Assembly (NCBI RefSeq): GCF_002975275.1
Contig: NZ_PCOQ01000034.1
Coordinates: 1-58,262, forward strand
Direction: 5' to 3'
DNA: 58,262 nt
Origin: Achromobacter sp. MYb9
GTDB lineage: Bacteria; Pseudomonadota; Gammaproteobacteria; Burkholderiales; Burkholderiaceae_B
Position 1 is the first letter of the stretch. Each line of letters begins with the position of its first letter. Under the pieces are notes generated by a model, which ran no database searches, had not been told where the DNA came from, and saw nothing but the letters and a program-made list of their open reading frames with translations. A program made the position numbers and the translations under genes. Below are positions 42,748-50,814 of the stretch, one piece after another.

Positions 42748-42968
42748 GTTCAGTCCCGATAATATTATTGATAATCCAGGGGCAAGATCATATCCAGCCT
42801 TTGTAGTCGCCGGCAAGCGCTTTGTGCGCGTCCATATATTGATCTGTTTATTAGATCAGTCGATAGAAAAATTCTGATTCTTCTATCAAGTTCGGACTCC
42901 TACACTGGCGCTCGTTGACGAGCCGGGCGTCCGTCCATTCCTATACTCATCCCGGCTGGAGAGACCCC
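42748..42968. promoter_or_regulatory. Divergent dehydratase/Bug region with a second copy of the LysR-type promoter element
   Basis: The plus strand at 42834-42913 matches the minus-strand promoter at 18460-18381 at 55 of 80 positions without gaps. It has TGATC-N9-GATCA (42840-42858), then TGAT-N6-ATCA (42875-42888), then the -10-like TACACT (42901-42906), all in the same register. The element points toward the Bug gene, whose ATG follows 62 nt after the -10. A further inverted repeat, GATAGAA to TTCTATC (42862-42887), overlaps it. Nearer the dehydratase the AT-rich run around 42760-42775 may hold its promoter. Confidence 0.6.
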
Positions 42969-43964
42969 ATGTCAGACCTGCGTCTGCGGCCGCGCCGTGC
43001 CGTCCTGCTTACCCTTTTGGCCGTCTGTGCCGGCGTTTCCGCCCCGGCGATGTCGGCCGACGCCTACCCCGACAAGCCCATCCGCATGATCGTGCCGTAT
43101 CCGCCCGGAGGCGCGACCGACGTGATCGGCCGCGTGCTGGCGCAGGAGCTGACGAGCGCGCTGGGCCAGTCGGTGATCGTTGAAAACCGCGCGGGCGCTG
43201 CCGGCAACATTGGCGCGGACCAGGTCGCCAAGGCGCAGCCCGACGGCTACACCCTGCTGATGGGCGCGCTGACCAGCCATTCCATCAACGCCGCCCTGTA
43301 CCGCGGCCGCGTCACGTATGACGTGGAAAAGAGCTTCTCCCCGGTGTCCATCGTGGGCACGGTGCCGCTGGTATTCGTGGTGAACCCGTCGGTGCAGGCC
43401 AAGACGCTGTCCGAGTTCATCGCGCTGGCCAAGTCCAAGCCGGGCTACATCACCATGGCGTCGGCCGGCAACGGATCGCCCCAGCATCTGGCCGGCGAAA
43501 TGTTCAAGCGTTCGGCCGGCGTGGACATCCTGCATGTGCCCTATAAGGGCAGCGGCCCCGCCATGACCGACCTGATGGGCGGCCAGGTGCTGAGCATGAT
43601 CGAAACCGTGCCTGCGGCGCAGGGCAATATCAAGGCAGGCAAGCTGCGTGCGTTGGCGGTGACGTCTCCGGCACGCGTCGAGACGCTGCCGGATGTGCCG
43701 ACCGCCGCGGAAGCGGGTTTGAAGGACTTTGAAGTCAGTTCGATGTTCGGCATCGTCGCGCCCGCCAATACGCCGGCGCCGGTGATCGACCGCCTGAACG
43801 GCGAACTGAAGAAGATCCTGGCCAAGCCGGAAGTGAAGGCGTCGCTGCTGAACCAAGGCGCCATCGCCACCTGGACGACGCCGGCCGATGCCCGCGCCCG
43901 CGTGTCGGCGGAAGTGGCGCGTTGGACCAAGGTGATCGACGAAGCCGGGGTGAAAGGAGACTGA
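42969..43964 (+). CDS. Bug-family tripartite tricarboxylate transporter receptor
   Basis: This 331-residue periplasmic receptor has a signal peptide (to about residue 28, PAMSADA) and the Bug hallmark PDKPIRMIVPYPPGGATDVIGR followed by VENRAGAAGNIGADQVAKAQPDGYTLL. These proteins bind small carboxylates or related solutes. No TctA/TctB membrane genes are next to it, as is common for Bug genes. The promoter element shared with the dehydrogenase-BKACE operon suggests it binds the substrate of that pathway. Confidence 0.92.
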   Translation: MSDLRLRPRRAVLLTLLAVCAGVSAPAMSADAYPDKPIRMIVPYPPGGATDVIGRVLAQELTSALGQSVIVENRAGAAGNIGADQVAKAQPDGYTLLMGALTSHSINAALYRGRVTYDVEKSFSPVSIVGTVPLVFVVNPSVQAKTLSEFIALAKSKPGYITMASAGNGSPQHLAGEMFKRSAGVDILHVPYKGSGPAMTDLMGGQVLSMIETVPAAQGNIKAGKLRALAVTSPARVETLPDVPTAAEAGLKDFEVSSMFGIVAPANTPAPVIDRLNGELKKILAKPEVKASLLNQGAIATWTTPADARARVSAEVARWTKVIDEAGVKGD

Positions 43965-44012
43965 TCGGCCGGTTTGATCCGTCGGCTTGATCCGTCGGCT
44001 TGATCCTCCGGT
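43961..44012 (+). repeat. Four tandem 13-bp repeats after the Bug gene
   Basis: The units CTGATCGGCCGGT, TTGATCCGTCGGC (two identical copies) and TTGATCCTCCGGT follow one another directly. The first contains the Bug stop codon. Such short arrays vary in copy number between strains; no coding role is seen. Confidence 0.8.
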
Positions 44013-44030
44013 TGCGCGATTGACGCGACA

Positions 44031-44070
44031 CGCCGAAGATTTCTTCACGAAATCTTCGGCGATTTTGTTT
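44031..44070. terminator. Terminator after the Bug gene
   Basis: Exact 13-bp arms, CGCCGAAGATTTC and GAAATCTTCGGCG, enclose a 5-nt loop and are followed by ATTTTGTTT. Confidence 0.88.
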
Positions 44071-44334
44071 CTGCATTGCAGTGCGGAGCGGACGCAACAA
44101 GGTGATCGCGCGCGGGCGTGGCGACGCATTAAAACGACCGGGAACGAGAGAACTTCCGGCCTGTCCGCGATAGGCGCTGCAACAATCCGCAATACTGGGA
44201 ATATCGCGCCGCAACGGGGTATTGACCCCGTCCAGGCTAGGCCGTAATGTACTTTTCGGTCCGACTAGGGCTGTTCATCCTAAAGGACGCCTTGTTAGCG
44301 TGAACCAGCCGTAGGACAGTGGGGGGATACCACG
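44071..44334 (+). promoter_or_regulatory. Upstream region of the RpfR-like gene
   Basis: A promoter candidate TTGACC (44222-44227), 17 nt, TAATGT (44245-44250) lies 84 nt before the start codon. Its -35 box is part of the inverted repeat ACGGGGT-ATTG-ACCCCGT (44214-44231), a possible regulator site. Nothing else recognisable was found in the rest of the stretch. Confidence 0.4.
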
Positions 44335-46332
44335 ATGACAGAGAATCAGGACGAAAGGTCGATCCTGCATACGCATTTCGGTACGCACAGTCCCTATTGG
44401 CGTTTGTCGGCCGATAGCGACGCCTTTGAGCTCGCCGCGGTCAAGGGCGCGGCCAATATCGCGATGGCGCTGCGCCCGGATCAGGCCGACGCCATCCGTT
44501 CCCTGACGGGCATCACCTCCAGCCTGCGCATCGACATCACGCTCTACGGCGACGCGCTGCGGCTGCATCTGGTGGGCCGCAAGATCAACCCCAACGAATG
44601 GGCCGGCACGGCGTCGGCGCATTCCGACACCGAGGCCGTTGCAAAGGATCTGGTCGAAGGCCTGTCCTTTGCCGAGACCGTGGTGTCCGAAGCCAACTCC
44701 GTGATTGTCATCGTCGACCAGAACGGTCGGGTGCAGCGCTTCAACAAGCTCAGCGAGGAATACACGGGCAAGCGCGAGCAGGACATCGTCGGGCGCAGCG
44801 TGTTCGAGATGTTCATGACGCGAGAAGAGGCCATGGCCTCGCGCCGTAATATCGCCGAGTTCTACAAACGCGGTCAGTCCTACGAGGCCGAGCGGCTGAT
44901 CAACACGGTCAAGGGGCCCCGGCTGTTCCTGTTCCGGAACAAGTTCGTCACCAGCGGCAGCGGCGAAAAGCGCGTCTACCTGATCTGCTCGGGCACCGAC
45001 ATCACCGAAGAGCGCCAGGCGCAAGAACGCCTGCGCGTGCTGGCCAACACCGACACCCTGACCAATCTGCCCAACCGCCATTCGATCACCGCGCGGCTCA
45101 AGGCGGCGCTGGCGGCGGGCAAGGAAGGGCGGGGCGGCGTGCTGTTCCTGGACCTGGACAACTTCAAGCGCATCAACGACCACTACGGACACGGCTTCGG
45201 CGACCGCCTGCTCAAGGCGGTGTCGGTGGCGATCTCGACCTGCCTGTCCGACGGGCAGACGCTGGCGCGGCTGGGCGGCGACGAGTTCATCGTGCTGCAG
45301 GAAGAGGCGCAGGCGTGGCAACTGGAAGCCACCGCGGAACGCATCATCGAACGGCTGCGCGAGCCTTTCCGCCAGGGACTGATCGAGGTCTACACCAGTT
45401 GCTCGATCGGCATCGCGATGTACCCCGACCACGGCGCCGACCTGGACAGCGTCGTGCGCAGCGCCGACATCGCCATGTACGTGGCCAAGGAAGCGGGGCG
45501 CCATACCTACCGCGTCTTCCAGCCCGACATGGACCGACGCAACGCGGACTATGTCTGGCTGGACACGAACCTGCGCAAGGCGTTGGCCGAAAACCACTTG
45601 ATGCTGTATTACCAGCCCAAGCTTGTCGGCCGCACCGGCGAAGTCGACGGCGTCGAAGCGCTGTTGCGCTGGCGCTCGCCCGAGCGTGGCATGGTCTGCC
45701 CCAGCGTCTTCATTCCGTACGCCGAGGAATCCGGCCTGATTTCGCCACTGGGTGTCTGGGTCATGCGCGAGGCCGCTCGCCAGGCGGCCGCCTGGAAGCG
45801 CGATGGCCTGAACATCCGGATCGCGATCAACATGTCGGCGCGCCAACTGGACGACAAGGGCGTGGTCAGCGACTTCATGAGCGCCCTTGGCGACGCCGAG
45901 CTGGACCCGTGCCTGCTGGACATCGAACTGACGGAAAGCTGCCTGATCGAAGACGAGGGCGCGGCGATCGACCTGATCAAGCAGTTCCGCCAACTAGGGG
46001 CACGCGTCCACCTGGACGACTTCGGCACCGGCTATTCGTCGTTGTCGCAATTGGCGCGCATTCCGTTGGACGCGATCAAGCTGGACGCCAGCTTCGTGCG
46101 CGGCGTGAACGAGAATCCGGTGTCGCAGGCGCTGGCGCGAGCCATCGTCGCCGTGGCGCGCACGCTGGAACTGAAGGTGATCGCGGAAGGCGTCGAGACG
46201 CTGGAAGAAACCTCGTTCCTGGACACGCTGGGCGTGGATGCCAAACAAGGCTATCTGTACGCCAAGCCCATGCCCGCGGCCGAATTCGTCACGTGGCTGG
46301 CCCAGCGCCGCCGGCTGCATCTGATCGCCTGA
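44335..46332 (+). CDS. rpfR: RpfR-like BDSF receptor: PAS-GGDEF-EAL cyclic di-GMP enzyme
   Basis: This 665-residue protein matches the size and layout of RpfR of Burkholderia and of PdeR/YciR. An N-terminal domain (about 1-95, FGTHSPYWRLSADS and VGRKINPNEWAGTASAHS) corresponds to the RpfF-interaction region. A PAS domain follows (about 115-225). A GGDEF domain with intact GGDEF is near 313, and an EAL domain has EALLRW near 440 and DDFGTGYSS near 560. All catalytic motifs look intact, so both synthesis and breakdown of c-di-GMP are possible. GGGGGGATA precedes the start. It converges on rpfF with 26 nt between. Confidence 0.85.
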   Translation: MTENQDERSILHTHFGTHSPYWRLSADSDAFELAAVKGAANIAMALRPDQADAIRSLTGITSSLRIDITLYGDALRLHLVGRKINPNEWAGTASAHSDTEAVAKDLVEGLSFAETVVSEANSVIVIVDQNGRVQRFNKLSEEYTGKREQDIVGRSVFEMFMTREEAMASRRNIAEFYKRGQSYEAERLINTVKGPRLFLFRNKFVTSGSGEKRVYLICSGTDITEERQAQERLRVLANTDTLTNLPNRHSITARLKAALAAGKEGRGGVLFLDLDNFKRINDHYGHGFGDRLLKAVSVAISTCLSDGQTLARLGGDEFIVLQEEAQAWQLEATAERIIERLREPFRQGLIEVYTSCSIGIAMYPDHGADLDSVVRSADIAMYVAKEAGRHTYRVFQPDMDRRNADYVWLDTNLRKALAENHLMLYYQPKLVGRTGEVDGVEALLRWRSPERGMVCPSVFIPYAEESGLISPLGVWVMREAARQAAAWKRDGLNIRIAINMSARQLDDKGVVSDFMSALGDAELDPCLLDIELTESCLIEDEGAAIDLIKQFRQLGARVHLDDFGTGYSSLSQLARIPLDAIKLDASFVRGVNENPVSQALARAIVAVARTLELKVIAEGVETLEETSFLDTLGVDAKQGYLYAKPMPAAEFVTWLAQRRRLHLIA

Positions 46333-46358
46333 TACAGCCGGGGCCCTCGTGCAGCGGA

Positions 46359-47243
46359 TCAGTGCATGGTGGCTTCCTGCACCGAGTCGGGGCTGGCGGC
46401 GGTGCGGCGGTTCTGCGCCATCACCAGGCGTTCCATGTAGGCGCGGTCCTTCGGATCTATCGAGAAGGCGGCTTCGACCCAGTCCTCGGTGATGTCCATC
46501 AATTCAGAGCGTGACAGGTTCAGCACGCGCTGGCGCGCGCGCAGCATCGCGCGCATGCCGTTGAGCTTGGGGCGCATCACGTCGATGAAGGTGCGCGTGG
46601 CGCGGTACGCTTCACCCGGTTCGAACAGCGTGTCCACCAGCCCTTTGCCGTGGAACCATTCGGCGGTATGCGATTCCCCCGTGCTGATCAGCTCTTCGGC
46701 CAGCTTCATGCCCGACCGGCGCGCCACAAGCGAGTAGCCGCCCATGCCCGGGAACAGGTTGAACGCCATTTCCGGGAAACCCATGCGGGCATTGTTCTGC
46801 GCCAGCACGAAGTGATGGGCCAGCGCGGCCTCGAAGCCGCCGCCCAGCGCCGTGCCCTCGATCATGGCCAGCGAGATCGCGCCGGTGTCGAACCCGCGCG
46901 AGGCGGCATGCACGCAGTCCACGCACGCTCGCGCATAGGCTCGCAGGGCCTCGCGCTTGCCCGTCCGGATGGCCTCGGCGAAGAAGTTCAGATCGCCGCC
47001 CACGTTGTAGATCTGCGGCACCAGCGAGCCCGTGACCCAGAAGTCGATGGGCAGGCCCGAGTCCTTGGCGGCGCGCGCCAGCGTCATGATTTCATCGATG
47101 AGTTCGTGATTGAAGCAAGGCCGCGGCTGCGCACGGAGCATCATCCACATGACACGGCGTCCCTCCTCATAAAACGCTGAAATCTGCTTCATGTTGCCCG
47201 CTGCGGTAAAGGGGTGGCAGTCTGGATGAATGAGTTGATTCAT
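46359..47243 (-). CDS. rpfF: RpfF-like diffusible signal factor synthase (crotonase family)
   Basis: This is a 294-residue enoyl-CoA hydratase-fold enzyme. The two catalytic glutamates of RpfF are present as E138 (GTALGGGFEAALAHH) and E158 (MGFPEMAFNLFPGMGGY), with the 20-residue spacing of the Xanthomonas enzyme. NVGGDLNFFAEAIR and GMKLAEELISTGESHTAEW are also typical. It should convert a 3-hydroxyacyl-ACP to a cis-2-unsaturated fatty acid signal. Its place beside the rpfR-type receptor gene supports this over a catabolic hydratase. Confidence 0.88.
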   Translation of the reverse strand: MNQLIHPDCHPFTAAGNMKQISAFYEEGRRVMWMMLRAQPRPCFNHELIDEIMTLARAAKDSGLPIDFWVTGSLVPQIYNVGGDLNFFAEAIRTGKREALRAYARACVDCVHAASRGFDTGAISLAMIEGTALGGGFEAALAHHFVLAQNNARMGFPEMAFNLFPGMGGYSLVARRSGMKLAEELISTGESHTAEWFHGKGLVDTLFEPGEAYRATRTFIDVMRPKLNGMRAMLRARQRVLNLSRSELMDITEDWVEAAFSIDPKDRAYMERLVMAQNRRTAASPDSVQEATMH

Positions 47244-47574
47244 TTGCTTTCGTCCAATCGGTCAAGGTGAGTCGGTGTACTGCCGGGTCAGCCTAATACA
47301 GACCTTCCGGCTACCGTCTCATGCAAACCTCGTCCGCTTGGCCAGACTTGTCCGTAAGTCGAAAGCGCGAGTGAACCATGCAGAGTTGTTGCGAATTGAG
47401 GCGCTGGGTCGGCCGCTCGGCCGAGGCTCGCATCGGTGCAACGGATGAGGATCCTCGCAAATTCGCGAGGATCCGGGCGGTGCGCAAAACGCCGTTGGGA
47501 CGGCGGAACTCATGCGTTCGGATGACGGGAGCGCGCCAGGCAAGGCCGGCGCGCGCCGCCGCTTTGCGCCGGTT
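47244..47574. other. Gene-free stretch between rpfF and the SDR gene
   Basis: This 331-nt stretch contains TCGGTGTACTGC (47272-47283), a degenerate relative of the PicR palindromes, 28 nt before the rpfF start. GGATCCTCGC and GCGAGGATCC (47449-47474) form a 10-bp hairpin with a 6-nt loop, about 100 nt beyond the SDR stop. No gene is supported in the remainder. Confidence 0.5.
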
Positions 47575-48330
47575 TCAGGCAACCCCGCCGTTGGCGCGCA
47601 GGATCTGGCCGTTGACCCAGCCGCTGTCCGGCCCGGTCAGGAACGACACCACGCCCGCGATGTCGTCGGGCTGACCCAGGCGTTCCAGCGGCGGCATCTT
47701 GGCGAAGTGTTCGATCAGTTCGGGGCTTTTTCCTTTCAGGAACAGCTCGGTGGCGACGGGGCCTGGCGCCACCGCGTTCACGGTGATCCGGCGGCCACGC
47801 AGTTCCTTGGAAAACACGTGGGTGAAGCTCTCGACCGCGGCCTTGCTGGCGATGTAGATCGCATAGCCGGGCAAGTTCAGCGCAATGGTGGTGCTGGACA
47901 CGTTGACGATGCTGCCGCCGTCGGCCAGCCGCGTGGCCGCTTCGCGCAGCGTGTTGAAGGTGCCGCGCGTATTGATGTCGAAGGCCTGGGCATAGTCCTC
48001 GTCGGAGGTGTCGGCCAGCGGCTGCACCTTCAGGACGCCCGCGCTGTTGACCAGCGCGTTGATGCGCCCCAACTCGGATTCCACCTTGTCGAACAGGGCG
48101 CGCACGTCGGCGGCTTTGGACACGTCGGCTTGCACCGCCACGGCGCGGCCGCCCGCCTGGCGGATGTCGTTGGCCAGCGCGTCGGCCTCATCCGCACGGG
48201 ATGCGTAGTTGATGCCCACCGCGTAGCCGTCGCGGGCCAGGCGGCGCACGATGGCGGCGCCGATGCCGCGCGATCCGCCGGTAACCAGGGCGACGCGTTG
48301 CGGGGTCGATTGAGAGGCTTGGGATGTCAT
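47575..48330 (-). CDS. Short-chain dehydrogenase/reductase
   Basis: This is a 251-residue classical SDR with cofactor motif TGGSRGIG, NSAG, catalytic serine in NVSST and the YIASK pair. Arginine in YASRAD after the second strand suggests NADP preference. The closest kind is 3-oxoacyl-ACP reductase-like oxidoreductases of unknown substrate. It is divergent from a LysR gene that probably controls it. Confidence 0.88.
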   Translation of the reverse strand: MTSQASQSTPQRVALVTGGSRGIGAAIVRRLARDGYAVGINYASRADEADALANDIRQAGGRAVAVQADVSKAADVRALFDKVESELGRINALVNSAGVLKVQPLADTSDEDYAQAFDINTRGTFNTLREAATRLADGGSIVNVSSTTIALNLPGYAIYIASKAAVESFTHVFSKELRGRRITVNAVAPGPVATELFLKGKSPELIEHFAKMPPLERLGQPDDIAGVVSFLTGPDSGWVNGQILRANGGVA

Positions 48331-48445
48331 GTTGGATCTCCGTGAGGGGAAGGGGTGAGACGCATCATGAACTATTCCAAACTGAAGATAATTACCCTAT
48401 ATTCGCTAACATAATTCCATTTGCATTAATAATCGGCGGGTTGGC
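48331..48445. promoter_or_regulatory. SDR/LysR divergent control region
   Basis: This 115-nt AT-rich gap includes GATAATTACCCTATATTC and TAACATAATTCC, with ATAATT-type repeats that could hold an LTTR site and two divergent promoters. No clear single palindrome can be assigned. Confidence 0.35.
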
Positions 48446-49357
48446 ATGGATCGTTTCCAGGAAATGCAGGTGTTTGTGCGCATCGCCGAACGGCGCAGCT
48501 TTTCCCTGGCGGCGGAAGACCTGCAGATTCCCCGCGCGACCGTCACCAACCTGATCAAGCGCATGGAAAAGCGCCTGGGCGCCCGGCTGTTGGAACGCAC
48601 GACCCGCCAGGTGCGCCTGACCCACGACGGCGAGGCCTATTACCAGCGCTGCGTGCGTCTGCTGGCGGATCTGGAAGAGGCCGACGGCGCGTTCCTGAAC
48701 ACGGCGCCCAAGGGGCTGCTGCGGGTCAACGCCCAGGGCACGCTGGCCAAATATTTCGTGATGCCGGGCCTGCCGGGCTTTCTGGAGCGCTATCCCGACA
48801 TCGTCCTGCACTTGGGCGAAGACGACCGCCTGGTGGATATGGTGCGCGAGGGCGTCGATTGCGTGCTGCGCGCGGGCGCCTTGCAGGATTCCTCGCTGGT
48901 GGGCCGGCAGATCGCGCTGATGCCGCAAGTGACGGTGGCCAGCCCCGCCTATCTGGCGCGCTTCGGCACTCCCGCCAGCCTGGACGCACTGCAGGGGCAC
49001 CGCGCGGTGGATTACCTGTCCAGCGCAACCGGGCGCAGCATGCCGCTGGACTTCATGGTGGACGGACGCCGCGTGCTGGTGCGTCCCGCGTCGGTGATCA
49101 GCGTGACGGGCGCCGAACTCTACACCGGCGCGGCGCTGGCCGGCCTGGGGCTGGCGCAGGTGCCGCGCTATCGGGTCGAGCGGGAACTGGCGGCGGGGCA
49201 TCTGCGCATCGTGCTGCCCCACACCCCGCCCGCGCCCATGCCGGTGTCGGTGCTGTATCCGCAGAACCGGCAGGTGTCGGCCCGGGTGCGCGTGTTCACG
49301 CAGTGGCTGGCCGACGTGTTCGCCACCGCCTTCGATCAGACGATGCCGGTCAGGTAG
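48446..49357 (+). CDS. LysR-family transcriptional regulator
   Basis: This 303-residue LTTR has the helix-turn-helix in RRSFSLAAEDLQIPRATVTNLIKRMEKRLG and an effector domain from about residue 90. It belongs to the CrgA/DmlR-like group with the MDRFQEMQVFVRIAE start. It is divergent from the SDR gene, its probable target. Its last 22 nt overlap the end of the convergent GntP permease gene. Confidence 0.88.
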   Translation: MDRFQEMQVFVRIAERRSFSLAAEDLQIPRATVTNLIKRMEKRLGARLLERTTRQVRLTHDGEAYYQRCVRLLADLEEADGAFLNTAPKGLLRVNAQGTLAKYFVMPGLPGFLERYPDIVLHLGEDDRLVDMVREGVDCVLRAGALQDSSLVGRQIALMPQVTVASPAYLARFGTPASLDALQGHRAVDYLSSATGRSMPLDFMVDGRRVLVRPASVISVTGAELYTGAALAGLGLAQVPRYRVERELAAGHLRIVLPHTPPAPMPVSVLYPQNRQVSARVRVFTQWLADVFATAFDQTMPVR

Positions 49358-50730
49358 TACACGGCGATCACCACGAACACCGACATCGTCGATATCAGCG
49401 TAATGGCGAAGATGTCTCCATACGATTGCCGATGGGTCAGGCCGGTGACCGCCAGCAGCGTGATCACCGCGCCGTTGTGCGGCAGCGTGTCCATGCCGCC
49501 GCTGGCCATGGCGGCGACGCGATGCAGCACGTCCATGGGGATGCCCGCCGCGACCGCGCCGTCGATGAAGGTTTGCGCCATCGCGGCCAGCGCGATGCTC
49601 ATGCCGCCCGAGGCCGATCCGGTGATGCCCGCCAACGAGGTCACGGCGATGGCTTCGCCCACCAGCGGGTCGGGAATGGTTTTCAGCGCCTCGGCCACCA
49701 GCAGGAAGCCCGGCAGCGCGGCGATGACGCCGCCAAAGCCGTATTCGGCCGCCGTGTTCATCGACGCCAGCAGCGCGCCCGATACGGCGCTTTTGCTGCC
49801 TTCGGCAAAGTGCGCCTTGATGCCGCGGAACGAGAACAGCAGGATGGTGAAGATGCCGGCGATCAGCGCGCCCATCACCGCCCACAGCGCGACCTGGTCG
49901 GCGGCGTTGACGGGCATGGGCTTGGGCAGGCCGGGCAGGTTCACTTCGGCGCCGGCCGGATACCAGCCGGGAATCCAGCGTGTAAGCAGGAAGTTGACCA
50001 CGCCCACCACCACCAGCGGCAGCAGCGCGATCAGCGGATGATGGTCGCGTTCGGTGGGCGGCGTGGTGGGTTCGTTGCGCAGTTCGGTGCCATAGGTCTC
50101 GCCTGCGGCGGCCGCGCGCTTGCGCCGCCATTCCAGGTAGGCGACGCCCGTCGTCAGCGTGAACGCCGCGCCGATCAGGCCCAGCCAGGGCGCGGCCCAC
50201 GTGGTGGTCTCGAAAAAGGTGGTGGGGATGATGTTCTGGATCTGCGGTGTGCCGGGCAGCGCCGTCATCGTGAACGTGAACGCGCCCAGCGCGATGGCGC
50301 CGGGCATCAGCCGCTTCGGGATGCCACCCTGGCGGAACATCTCGGCGGCGAACGGATACACCGCAAACACCACGACAAAGAGCGACACGCCGCCGTAGGT
50401 AAGCACCGCGCACACCAGCACGATGGCGACAATGGCGCGTTCGGCGCCGATCATGCGCAGCACCGCCTGCACGATCGCGCGGGAAAAGCCCGACAGTTCG
50501 ATCAGCTTGCCGAATACGGCGCCCAGCAGGAACACGGGGAAGTAGAGCTTGGCGAAACCCGCCATGCGCTCCATGAAGATGCCTGAGAACACGGGGGCCA
50601 GCGCGGAAGGATCCGTCAGCAGCACCGCGCCCATGGCTGCGATGGGTGCGCACAGGATCACGCTGTAGCCCCGATACGCCGCCAGCATCAGAAATGCCAG
50701 TGCCGCCACCACGATGAACAATCCGGTCAT
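49336..50730 (-). CDS. GntP-family permease (gluconate/hydroxy acid symporter)
   Basis: This is a 464-residue polytopic protein with about 12 hydrophobic segments. Family blocks include FGKLIELSGFSRAIVQAVLR, GGVSLFVVVFAVYPFA, TALPGTPQIQNIIP and SGGMDTLPHNGAVITLLAV. GntP members import gluconate, D-glycerate or 3-hydroxybutyrate with protons. The substrate is not evident and no catabolic genes share its operon. Confidence 0.87.
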   Translation of the reverse strand: MTGLFIVVAALAFLMLAAYRGYSVILCAPIAAMGAVLLTDPSALAPVFSGIFMERMAGFAKLYFPVFLLGAVFGKLIELSGFSRAIVQAVLRMIGAERAIVAIVLVCAVLTYGGVSLFVVVFAVYPFAAEMFRQGGIPKRLMPGAIALGAFTFTMTALPGTPQIQNIIPTTFFETTTWAAPWLGLIGAAFTLTTGVAYLEWRRKRAAAAGETYGTELRNEPTTPPTERDHHPLIALLPLVVVGVVNFLLTRWIPGWYPAGAEVNLPGLPKPMPVNAADQVALWAVMGALIAGIFTILLFSFRGIKAHFAEGSKSAVSGALLASMNTAAEYGFGGVIAALPGFLLVAEALKTIPDPLVGEAIAVTSLAGITGSASGGMSIALAAMAQTFIDGAVAAGIPMDVLHRVAAMASGGMDTLPHNGAVITLLAVTGLTHRQSYGDIFAITLISTMSVFVVIAVYYLTGIV

Positions 50731-50814
50731 TCGGTACTCCAGGAATGAAGAGACAAGGGGTGCAGGGGCTACACCTTACCCCATCGAACCGGCGCCTTCG
50801 TGACGCGTGTCGGC

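Noticed and set aside
43961..44012. Short repeat array considered as a CRISPR remnant
   Set aside because: The 13-bp units are contiguous without spacers, and no cas genes are present.
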